Assembly (NCBI GenBank): GCA_035510695.1
Contig: DATKGO010000075.1
Span: 1-11,544, forward strand
Source: DAIDHK01 sp035510695
GTDB lineage: Bacteria > Patescibacteriota > Microgenomatia > Levybacterales > UBA12049
Direction: 5' to 3'
DNA length: 11,544 nt
Positions 4,967 through 10,836 of this stretch are shown in pieces. The notes beneath the pieces are model-generated. The model made no database searches. It saw nothing but the letters and a program-made list of their open reading frames with translations, and was not told the origin of the DNA. Position 1 is the first letter of the stretch. Each line of letters starts with the position of its first letter. A program made the position numbers and the translations under genes.

Positions 4967-7123
4967 TCAGTCTTGGGAGATTTTTTTCTTCTCACTTTCT
5001 TCCAGGAAATTTTGCAGTTTCGGAAATTGACTTAAATTAGGATAAGTGGCTCTGGCGGCATTTCTGGCTTTTTCAATCAGTTCTACATCTGAAAAGGAAG
5101 CAATTTTTAGCATCCGGTAGCCGCTTTGCTGCGTACCATAAATATTCCCAGATCCGCGCAGTTTCAAATCCAGTTCTGCCAATTTAGCTCCCTCATGCAT
5201 GGTTTCCATAGCTTTAAGCCGCTCAATTGTTTGCAGATTTTGTGACTCTGTAAATAGCAGACAATATGATTGCTTATCTCCCCTGCCGACTCTGCCCCGA
5301 AGTTGATGTAATTGACTTAAACCGAAACGTTCACTTGCTTCAATCACAATTATTGTGGCGTTGGGAATATCAATTCCCACTTCAACCACAGGCGTTGCCA
5401 CCAAAATATCAAATTCACGGTTATGAAATTGCTGCAAAACCATATCTTTTTCTTTAGATTTCATTTTGCCATGAATTAGTCCAAGCCTTAAATCCGGGAA
5501 AACGTCTTTTTTTAATCTTTCAAATTCCACACTCGCGGCTTTCACGGTTTGCATGTTTTCCGACTCTTCGATAAAAGGACAAATAATAAAAACCTGTGAG
5601 TCTGTTTCGATAATTTGCTGCTTGATCCAAATGTAAGCGTTGTCTCTTTTAATCGGTGGGACGAGCCAGGTTTTTATTGGTAATCTGCCGATAGGCATTT
5701 CATCCAGATAGCTGACATCCAAATCTCCGTAGACGGTTAAGGCCATAGTGCGCGGAATCGGAGTCGCTGTCATGGTTAAGACATGCGGATTGTTACCCTT
5801 TTCCCGCATCAAGGCGCGTTGCTCTACGCCGAAGCGCTGCTGTTCATCAATCACGACTAGCCCGGCATTGGGAAAATCGGCTTTTTTGTAAAGAAGTGCA
5901 TGAGTACCGATCAAAATGTTCGCAGAGCTATGATTCAAATCTTTGCTTTTTGCTCCTTGCTCCTTGCTACTTCCAGTAATCAGTTCAATCGTCAGTCCTA
6001 GCGGTTCTAAGAGCCTTTGGATGCCCTTGTAATGCTGCTCCGCCAATATCCCAGTGGGCGCCATAAGAACAGCCTTTTTACCGTTGAGGACAGCCAGATA
6101 CATGGCAACGGCGGCCACGATGGTTTTTCCGCTGCCCACATCTCCTTGCAGCAGTCGGTTCATCGGTTTTTCCTGCTGTAAATCCATTAAAATTGTCTCG
6201 ATCGCCCGGCTTTGGGCGTTGGTTAATTTAAAAGGCAAAGAGTTAATTAATTTTTCCAGTTTCGCTTTATATTTCTCGACTACCAAAGCTTGGGTTAAGG
6301 AAATTTGCCGCCATAAGTGTCGACGGTGCATTGACTGCATCTGCAGTAAAAATAATTCGTCAAAAGCCAGGCGTTCTTTTGCTTTGGCAATTTGTTCATA
6401 ATTTTCAGGAAAGTGAATTTGCTGCAGGGCAGATTTTAAGTCAGGAAAATGATATTGTTCTTTGATGTGTTGAGGAAGAGGATCAAAGATGTAATCCTGA
6501 ATTTTTGTGTTGTCATTCCGGGCTTGACCCGGAATCCAGTCTTTGTTTTTCTGGATTCCTGCTTTCGCAGGAATGACGGAGGAGGTCGAAATGACAGGGA
6601 CTTGTATTTCAGTTAAAAGTTTATACACTTGTCTGCGCAGCCATTTGGAAGAAACTCCTCGGGTTTCGTGATAAATCGGAACCAAATTTGCCGTATGGAT
6701 AGTTTGATTTTTCTGATTGTCGTTAATTATTTCATAATCCGGAGACTGCATAGTGCGTTTATTACCGAATTGTTCGATTTTTCCCGCAAGTGAAATCGTA
6801 TCATTGGTTTTAATTTGATTGACTAAATATGGTTGATTAAACCAGGTTATATCGACGGTTCCGCTGCCGTCGGTTACCACTGCTTTCTGGATGGCTTTGC
6901 GAAAACGAGTATAAGTATTCTGCATGCTTAAAACAGTTCCCTTGATTGAAACTGTTTCTCCGTCTGTGGCCTGCGCAATTGAAACAACTTTGGAGAAATC
7001 ATCATAACGAGCCGGAATATGGTAGAGAAAATCGGCAAAGGTAAATATGCCGAGTTTTTCCAAACGAGTTTTGTACATTTTAAATATTCTGTCGCCTGAT
7101 GAAATTGGAGAATGTAAATTCAT
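4967..7123 (-). CDS. recG: ATP-dependent DNA helicase RecG
   Basis: Superfamily 2 helicase that reverses stalled replication forks and processes branched recombination intermediates. The ATG at 7123 gives 718 residues beginning MNLHSPISS, as in related RecG. The frame is open to 7198, but that extension lies in the tRNA-like region. Numbering from 7123: wedge/OB domain about 20-160, Walker A GDVGSGKT 327-334, motif II DEQQ 426-429 (family usually DEQH), TATPIPRTMALT from 452, motif VI HQLRGRVGRG near 606-615, and the C-terminal SGNIYGTQQSG (family RGPGDFLGTRQSG). Between the wedge and helicase domains, residues 183-204 are encoded by an inserted palindromic repeat (6512-6577). A tandem-heptamer stretch encodes KEQGAKSKD near residue 388. 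No Shine-Dalgarno sequence; a TATTAT at 7136-7131 could give a leaderless transcript. It converges on the HAD gene. Confidence 0.95.
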   Translation of the reverse strand: MNLHSPISSGDRIFKMYKTRLEKLGIFTFADFLYHIPARYDDFSKVVSIAQATDGETVSIKGTVLSMQNTYTRFRKAIQKAVVTDGSGTVDITWFNQPYLVNQIKTNDTISLAGKIEQFGNKRTMQSPDYEIINDNQKNQTIHTANLVPIYHETRGVSSKWLRRQVYKLLTEIQVPVISTSSVIPAKAGIQKNKDWIPGQARNDNTKIQDYIFDPLPQHIKEQYHFPDLKSALQQIHFPENYEQIAKAKERLAFDELFLLQMQSMHRRHLWRQISLTQALVVEKYKAKLEKLINSLPFKLTNAQSRAIETILMDLQQEKPMNRLLQGDVGSGKTIVAAVAMYLAVLNGKKAVLMAPTGILAEQHYKGIQRLLEPLGLTIELITGSSKEQGAKSKDLNHSSANILIGTHALLYKKADFPNAGLVVIDEQQRFGVEQRALMREKGNNPHVLTMTATPIPRTMALTVYGDLDVSYLDEMPIGRLPIKTWLVPPIKRDNAYIWIKQQIIETDSQVFIICPFIEESENMQTVKAASVEFERLKKDVFPDLRLGLIHGKMKSKEKDMVLQQFHNREFDILVATPVVEVGIDIPNATIIVIEASERFGLSQLHQLRGRVGRGDKQSYCLLFTESQNLQTIERLKAMETMHEGAKLAELDLKLRGSGNIYGTQQSGYRMLKIASFSDVELIEKARNAARATYPNLSQFPKLQNFLEESEKKKISQD
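5943..5970. repeat. Four tandem heptamers inside recG
   Basis: TTGCTTT, TTGCTCC, TTGCTCC and TTGCTAC lie end to end on the plus strand. They fall in recG between motifs Ia and II, where other RecG proteins have a short loop before the GTHAL motif. Being 28 bases, the array as a whole is not a multiple of three, yet recG stays open. Confidence 0.75.
6512..6577. mobile_element. 66-bp palindromic repeat inserted in frame in recG
   Basis: Outer arms GTCATTCC (6512-6519) and GGAATGAC (6570-6577) enclose three hairpins: CCGGG-CTTGA-CCCGG (6518-6532), GGAATCCAG (6531-6539) with CTGGATTCC (6551-6559), and CCTGC-TTTC-GCAGG (6558-6571). Read on the minus strand it adds exactly 22 codons (VIPAKAGIQ...WIPGQARND). 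This is a peptide widely seen where this class of repeat sits in genes of many bacteria. The termini resemble those of the element at 4175-4294. Confidence 0.85.
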
Positions 7124-7126
7124 AAG

Positions 7127-7135
7127 TGATATAAT
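7127..7135 (+). promoter_or_regulatory. Extended -10 promoter of a plus-strand RNA unit
   Basis: TGATATAAT is a perfect extended -10 (TGn plus TATAAT). No clear -35 lies at 16-18 bases; TTGGAG is 19 bases upstream. The predicted start falls at 7142-7143, exactly where the tRNA-like stem begins. The sequence overlaps the recG start region on the other strand. Confidence 0.5.
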
Positions 7136-7141
7136 AGCTCT

Positions 7142-7331
7142 GGCGTGGGCTCGGCAGGTTGCTAGGTTGGATTGATACCCCATACCTACCGGGTTCAATT
7201 CCCGGCGGATCCACGCTCATATTTATAATTGACAAATGTTTGTTTGTATGATAAAGTAACATCAAGGGTATCAATCCGACCAATTAGCAATCTTGTATGG
7301 TTTACCAAGCCACTCGTAAGGGTGGTTTTTT
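7142..7331 (+). ncRNA. Candidate structured RNA with tRNA-like 5' domain
   Basis: A roughly 190-base unit runs from an extended -10 to an intrinsic terminator. The 5' part (7143-7216) has an acceptor-like helix of 11 positions, GCGTGGGCTCG (7143-7153) with CGGATCCACGC (7206-7216), containing one C-A mismatch and two G-T pairs. It encloses a canonical T-arm, CCGGG-TTCAATT-CCCGG (7189-7205), and a weaker hairpin (7164-7187) with GAT in its loop. It does not fold as a normal tRNA: the D-arm is missing and the core is about six bases short. Alternatively 7157-7180 pairs with 7266-7292 in a 24-bp helix (one 3-base bulge, few G-T pairs), which would exclude the tRNA-like fold. It may be a tRNA-derived regulatory RNA, a decayed tRNA, or an interrupted tRNA. 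No protein frame here looks genuine. Confidence 0.45.
7307..7331 (+). terminator. Intrinsic terminator with GTAA loop
   Basis: CCACTC (7310-7315), a GNRA-type loop GTAA, and GGGTGG (7320-7325) form a 6-bp stem with one T-G pair, followed by six T (7326-7331). AAG at 7307-7309 extends the stem by pairing with the first T residues. The T-run is on the plus strand only, so it ends a plus-strand transcript, although both flanking protein genes are on the minus strand. Confidence 0.75.
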
Positions 7332-7349
7332 GGTGCTGGTAAGATGACT

Positions 7350-7460
7350 TCATTTTGATAGCAGAGTTAGGTATGGAAGAAATGACATGACGATTAAGCC
7401 AAGTGAAGCAATGGCCGTAATAATTATCCAAATTGTTCGATGTTTGCGAATGTTTTCCAT
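7350..7460 (-). CDS. 36-residue single-helix membrane protein
   Basis: The ATG (7460-7458) begins four bases after the tyrS stop (7467-7465); the TGA is at 7352-7350. The peptide starts MENIRKHRT, with four basic residues among the first eight (R5, K6, H7, R8), followed by a hydrophobic stretch of about 19-20 residues (IWIIITAIASLGLIVMSFLP) and a short tail ending LSK. This is the shape of a single-pass inner-membrane protein with a positively charged cytoplasmic N-terminus. The close spacing suggests translational coupling with tyrS. No family recognised. The overlapping longer frame in this region has no such organisation. A chance frame is possible, but the charge-then-helix pattern is convincing. 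Confidence 0.6.
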   Translation of the reverse strand: MENIRKHRTIWIIITAIASLGLIVMSFLPYLTLLSK

Positions 7461-7464
7461 AAAA

Positions 7465-8661
7465 TTATTTTATCACAATTTTTCTAAATTTGAATTTCCC
7501 AACTTGTAGAAATATTTCATTTCCACTTGAATATTCACGTAATGTACCAAAATCCTGTACAGCTTTGGTATTTATTTTTACTCCCTTTTGTTGAATGAGC
7601 CGCTTGGCTTCAGAAATACTTTGAGCCAAATGTAATTGTACTAGGACTTCGGTAATTGATAAGGCTGCAAATGCTTCAGGATAGACAACTTCTTCAATTT
7701 CATCAGGTACTTCTTTTTGTTGCACTCTTTTTTCAAAAGCATTTTGAGCTTCTTGGGCTTTTTGTTCAGAATATAATTCAGTCACAATTGTATTTGCCAG
7801 ATTTTTTTTCACTGACATTGGATGTTCTCCGTTTGTCAATTTGGTTTCAATTGATTTAATTTCTTCCAGCGAAATTTCGGTAGCCAAAGTGTAATATTGA
7901 ATAATTAATTCATCATTAATTGCCATGACTTTCGCATACATATCTTCAGGTGTATCGTCCAGCCAAATCGCGTTGCCCCAGGATTTACTCATCTTTCGTC
8001 CATCGGTTCCCACCAGATAATCAGTTGACATCACGAATGATTCTTTGCCTCTCCAGTTTTTTTGTAAAGTTCTTCCCGCTTGCATATTGAATGTCTGGTC
8101 AGCCCCGCCGATTTGTAAATCCGTGTCCATGTGATAGCTGTCATAGCCTTGCATGACGGGATAAATTTCTTCCAATAAAGTTATATGCTGATTATTGTTT
8201 AATCTTTTTTTAATTAGTTCTCTGCTGACGAAATCATTCAAGGAAAATTGTCGGCAAAGTTTAACAGTTGTTACAAAATCCAACTTGCTTAGCCATTCAC
8301 TGTTGTATACAATTTCAATCTGAGAAAAGTCCAGCACCTTTTCCGCCTGTTTTTTGTAAGTTTGGAAGTTTTCTTCAATTTGTTCTTTGGTCAGCTGCGG
8401 CCGCTCGGTATCTTTATCAGAAGTGTCCCCTATTAATGCCGTAAAGTCTCCGATGAGAAACTTGACGTGATGACCAAGTTTGGCAAAAGTTTGTAGTTTT
8501 CTTAGTGGAACAGCATGTCCCAGATGAATATGCGTAGCAGTCGGATCAATGCCCAGATAAATATTTAATTTTTCGCCTGTTGTTAGTTTTTTGGCCAAAG
8601 AATCTTTATCGGAAATGATATTGACGACTCCGCGGGTTAGTAATTCTGTAATTTTATCCAT
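7465..8661 (-). CDS. tyrS: Tyrosyl-tRNA synthetase (TyrZ-like)
   Basis: Cytoplasmic class I enzyme that activates tyrosine with ATP and charges tRNA-Tyr. The 398 residues match the family. The Rossmann domain contains YLGIDPTATHIHLGH (HIGH-class motif HLGH, 46-49), and the tyrosine-site region YPVMQGYDSYHMDTDLQIGGADQ lies at about 167-189. The ATP loop KMSKS is at 223-227, inside DGRKMSKSWGN. A C-terminal S4 RNA-binding domain occupies about 335-397 (SEAKRLIQQKGVKIN). The HLGH plus KMSKS combination and lack of a long C-terminal extension resemble TyrZ rather than E. coli TyrS. The ATG has only AAAG before it. The upstream sequence is taken up by AT-rich repeats rather than a visible T-box. 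The 36-residue membrane protein follows after four bases. Confidence 0.95.
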   Translation of the reverse strand: MDKITELLTRGVVNIISDKDSLAKKLTTGEKLNIYLGIDPTATHIHLGHAVPLRKLQTFAKLGHHVKFLIGDFTALIGDTSDKDTERPQLTKEQIEENFQTYKKQAEKVLDFSQIEIVYNSEWLSKLDFVTTVKLCRQFSLNDFVSRELIKKRLNNNQHITLLEEIYPVMQGYDSYHMDTDLQIGGADQTFNMQAGRTLQKNWRGKESFVMSTDYLVGTDGRKMSKSWGNAIWLDDTPEDMYAKVMAINDELIIQYYTLATEISLEEIKSIETKLTNGEHPMSVKKNLANTIVTELYSEQKAQEAQNAFEKRVQQKEVPDEIEEVVYPEAFAALSITEVLVQLHLAQSISEAKRLIQQKGVKINTKAVQDFGTLREYSSGNEIFLQVGKFKFRKIVIK

Positions 8662-8680
8662 ATCTTTGATGAGTATAGAA

Positions 8681-8738
8681 TATAGTTATAAAGTTATCAA
8701 GTTCGTAAAGTTATATATCGTAAAGTTATAAAGTTTTA
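8681..8738. repeat. AT-rich iteron-like repeats, left flank of four-helix gene
   Basis: The 12-mer CGTAAAGTTATA occurs at 8704-8715 and 8719-8730. The 9-mer TTATAAAGT occurs at 8686-8694 and 8726-8734. The array lies between tyrS and the four-helix-bundle gene and runs over the latter's stop codon. Its reverse complement flanks the gene on the other side. Confidence 0.65.
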
Positions 8739-9076
8739 ATAAATCCTGATAAAAGTCTTGATATTTCGAGTGACAACTCATTTGTTTTGTCATACTCTTC
8801 TTGAGTAAGATAATGTAATTCAACAGCTAAAGCTAAATAAAGCATGGAACGTAACTCTCCGCATGAACCCTTTGCAATAAACAGAAAGTTTTTCAGTTCT
8901 TTATTAGAGTATCGTTCAAACCCTTCAGCAATATTATTCATTATTGATACTGCAGCTCTCAGTAACTGATCTTTAAAACTATAATCTTTATTTGTACGAA
9001 ATAACGTATATAGTAAAAGAATTAAATCTTTTGATTTTTGCCAGGCAATAATATCTTCAAATTTTTGTATTTTCAC
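8726..9076 (-). CDS. Four-helix bundle protein (23S rRNA intervening-sequence type)
   Basis: 116 residues matching the small four-helix-bundle family first noticed as open frames in 23S rRNA intervening sequences and also related to bAvd, the accessory protein of diversity-generating retroelements. The typical pattern is present: an N-terminal KIQKFEDIIAWQKSKDL, the central DQLLRAAVSIMNNIAEGFERYS (about 41-62), FLFIAKGSCGELRSML (about 65-80), and a final helix after LTQEEYD. The start is GTG at 9076 with no Shine-Dalgarno sequence. Members usually form pentameric bundles; function is unknown outside the retroelements, and no reverse transcriptase is in this window. Both sides carry TTATAAAGT-type repeats in inverted orientation, so it may travel as a small cassette. 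Confidence 0.9.
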   Translation of the reverse strand: MKIQKFEDIIAWQKSKDLILLLYTLFRTNKDYSFKDQLLRAAVSIMNNIAEGFERYSNKELKNFLFIAKGSCGELRSMLYLALAVELHYLTQEEYDKTNELSLEISRLLSGFIKTL

Positions 9077-9083
9077 AATTTAT

Positions 9084-9117
9084 ACTTTATAACATTATAA
9101 ACATTATAACTTTATAA
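9084..9117. repeat. AT-rich iteron-like repeats, right flank of four-helix gene
   Basis: ACTTTATAA (reverse complement of the left-flank 9-mer) occurs at 9084-9092 and 9109-9117. Between them is a tandem pair of ACATTATAA at 9092-9100 and 9101-9109. The array lies between the four-helix gene start and the stop of the glycine-rich gene. Confidence 0.65.
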
Positions 9118-9123
9118 ACTCGT

Positions 9124-10818
9124 TCACGGAGCGACTTCGGTGTAGTGATAGTTGTTTATTCCGAATAAACTGGGAAAGTTGAGAAGAAAATCCGGACGCT
9201 GTGTAAAGGCTACTGCGGGTGCTAATGCATTGGAAGAACATAGATTTCTTTGCTGGCTGAATACTCCGCCTTTATGAGCGGCATTGACGACAATAGAGCC
9301 CGCGATTCCCAACTGATAATCAGGGCTGCTTGAACAATTTGTGAAGCCGGAAAAATTGGCAGTGGGAGCGGGACTTGCTGCCGAAGATTGCCCGCCGACT
9401 ATAAAATCGGCATCCGTACTATAAAAACCTTGTAATTCATAGGTAGAATTGAGAGTCACAGGTACCGATGTTGGAGTCGGACTAGGAGTAGGAGCAGAAG
9501 CATAAGTAATAATTACTTGCCCATTTCCGGATTGATATCCTGCAGTGTTTGTTTGATTGGTTCCACCGTTATAAGATCCGCCTCCGCCGCCGCCACCCCA
9601 ATATGTTCCGCCGCCGCCACCTGAATATCCACCACCACCCCCTCCGCCTGTGTAGTAATAATACTCACCAGCTCCGCCGCCGCCATATCCACCAGAACCA
9701 GCACTACTACCAGCACTATTACTTGTACCACCTGCGCCACCGTTTACAAAAGATTTTCCCCCGTAATTTGTTCCGCCCGTTCCAGAACAAGTGGAACCGT
9801 CACCATTCAAGCCTCCACCACCTGCACCTTCTGAAGCACCGGGGTATTGAGGAGAACATCCGCCTCCATTTCCGCTTGTACCACCTGCGCCACCTGTAGT
9901 ACTGCCATACCCATAAATACCGGGATTTCCTGAAGTACCGGTAGCCCCCGGCATATACGTGGTGGCACCCCATGAAGATGAAGAGTTATATCCTCCGCCT
10001 CCACCGCCGGCAATTATATATGGACTATTGCTTGAGTTAGTTACAAAAGTTCCTCCTCCTCCGCCGCCTTGATGAGTACCTGAAACTCCTTGTTGTCCGA
10101 CTAAAATCTTAAGTTGGGTTCCTCCTGTTAGGGAAAAATCGCCTTTAATTCTGGCGCCATAACCTCCAGCGCCACTACCGCTTCCTCCTTGAGCTCCGTA
10201 AGCATCAATGGTATAGGTTCCGGTTGATGGAACCGTCCAGGTTTGGATTGATCCTGATTGACCGGTGTTACTTGCGGTAAAAGTCTGTGTACTTGACCCA
10301 CCTGTAGCGAGTGTCACGTCTACCAAGCCATACACGGGCCATCCTGTGCCACATGTGGGGAAAGCGTTTGATCCCGCTACGTAACAGCTGCTGTCGAGTG
10401 TTATCCCTGTGGTTGTATAGGGAAATGATATTGAACCATAATAGTTTGCTCCCCAAGCAGTAACTCTATAATAAGTACCGGCTGTTACAGCAACTGGAGT
10501 AATATTCCCCGATACCCAACCGCTGGTACAATTAATTGATGTGGATGCCAGGGAAGTCCCTGCTTCGCTCCAAAGCGTAACGGTTGAAGTAGTTCCCGAA
10601 TAACACCATAGTTGAGTAATTGTTCCTGAAGAAGTTGGAGTAAATCGATAGCCCATCGTATAAGTAGTTCCCCATCCGCCATTAGTTTGGGAAGTTAATA
10701 CGTCACGAAGATATGCATGCGCGAGATTAATTTTCCCCACTGATACGAATAATAAAAGTAGGAAGATTAAAGATAATACTGTTTTTTGTAGATAATCTAT
10801 TATTTTATTTTTTCCCAT
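9124..10818 (-). CDS. Secreted protein with DUF4082-like and ALK/LTK-type glycine-rich domains
   Basis: 564 residues, complete. The signal peptide has a charged start and hydrophobic 13-27, with probable cleavage after AHA-35. A DUF4082-like beta domain (about 38-170) shows YTMGYRFTPTSSGTITQLW, TVTLWSEAGTSLAST and VTAGTYYRVTAW. A glycine-rich domain (about 180-440) opens with TWTVPSTGTYTIDAYGAQGG, continues with KILVGQQG and IIAGGGGGG, and has long Gly runs with Tyr and Ser. This is the layout of the glycine-rich domain of ALK/LTK receptors and its bacterial relatives. After a Pro/Thr linker (443-453) comes a C-terminal module (about 456-564) ending RPDFLLNFPSLF...YHYTEVAP, possibly a shared anchoring or sorting end. 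The ATG lies 18 bases after the upstream gene with no Shine-Dalgarno sequence. Likely a surface adhesin or matrix protein; binding partner unknown. Confidence 0.85.
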   Translation of the reverse strand: MGKNKIIDYLQKTVLSLIFLLLLFVSVGKINLAHAYLRDVLTSQTNGGWGTTYTMGYRFTPTSSGTITQLWCYSGTTSTVTLWSEAGTSLASTSINCTSGWVSGNITPVAVTAGTYYRVTAWGANYYGSISFPYTTTGITLDSSCYVAGSNAFPTCGTGWPVYGLVDVTLATGGSSTQTFTASNTGQSGSIQTWTVPSTGTYTIDAYGAQGGSGSGAGGYGARIKGDFSLTGGTQLKILVGQQGVSGTHQGGGGGGTFVTNSSNSPYIIAGGGGGGYNSSSSWGATTYMPGATGTSGNPGIYGYGSTTGGAGGTSGNGGGCSPQYPGASEGAGGGGLNGDGSTCSGTGGTNYGGKSFVNGGAGGTSNSAGSSAGSGGYGGGGAGEYYYYTGGGGGGGYSGGGGGTYWGGGGGGGSYNGGTNQTNTAGYQSGNGQVIITYASAPTPSPTPTSVPVTLNSTYELQGFYSTDADFIVGGQSSAASPAPTANFSGFTNCSSSPDYQLGIAGSIVVNAAHKGGVFSQQRNLCSSNALAPAVAFTQRPDFLLNFPSLFGINNYHYTEVAP

Positions 10819-10836
10819 TATTTTTATATTAACATA

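Noticed and set aside
7124..7198. N-terminal extension of recG to an ATG at 7198
   Set aside because: The extra 25 residues are translated from the T-arm and acceptor-like stem of the tRNA-like region and match nothing in RecG; the ATG at 7123 gives the expected N-terminus.
7142..7217. Ordinary tRNA gene
   Set aside because: The T-arm is canonical, but no 5' acceptor strand fits the 3' strand at the right distance, the D-arm is missing and the anticodon stem has only three good pairs. Kept only as a tRNA-like domain.
7157..7292. Integron attC site
   Set aside because: The arms form a long imperfect palindrome, but the RYYYAAC and GTTRRRY core sites are not at the expected ends and no integrase is near.
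7297..7347. Plus-strand 16-residue leader peptide (MVYQATRKGG...)
   Set aside because: It lies across the terminator hairpin and has no ribosome-binding site; probably chance.
7195..7431. 78-residue minus-strand frame
   Set aside because: It overlaps the structured RNA and the terminator, and runs out of frame with the better 36-residue gene; its composition is not protein-like.
8681..8738. CRISPR array or replication origin
   Set aside because: Repeats are only 9-12 bases, too short and closely spaced for CRISPR; no DnaA-box pattern or replication gene is present.
9513..10013. Frames opposite or shifted within the glycine-rich gene
   Set aside because: They are Val/Ala/Glu- or His/Arg-rich low-complexity translations of the repeated GGN codons.
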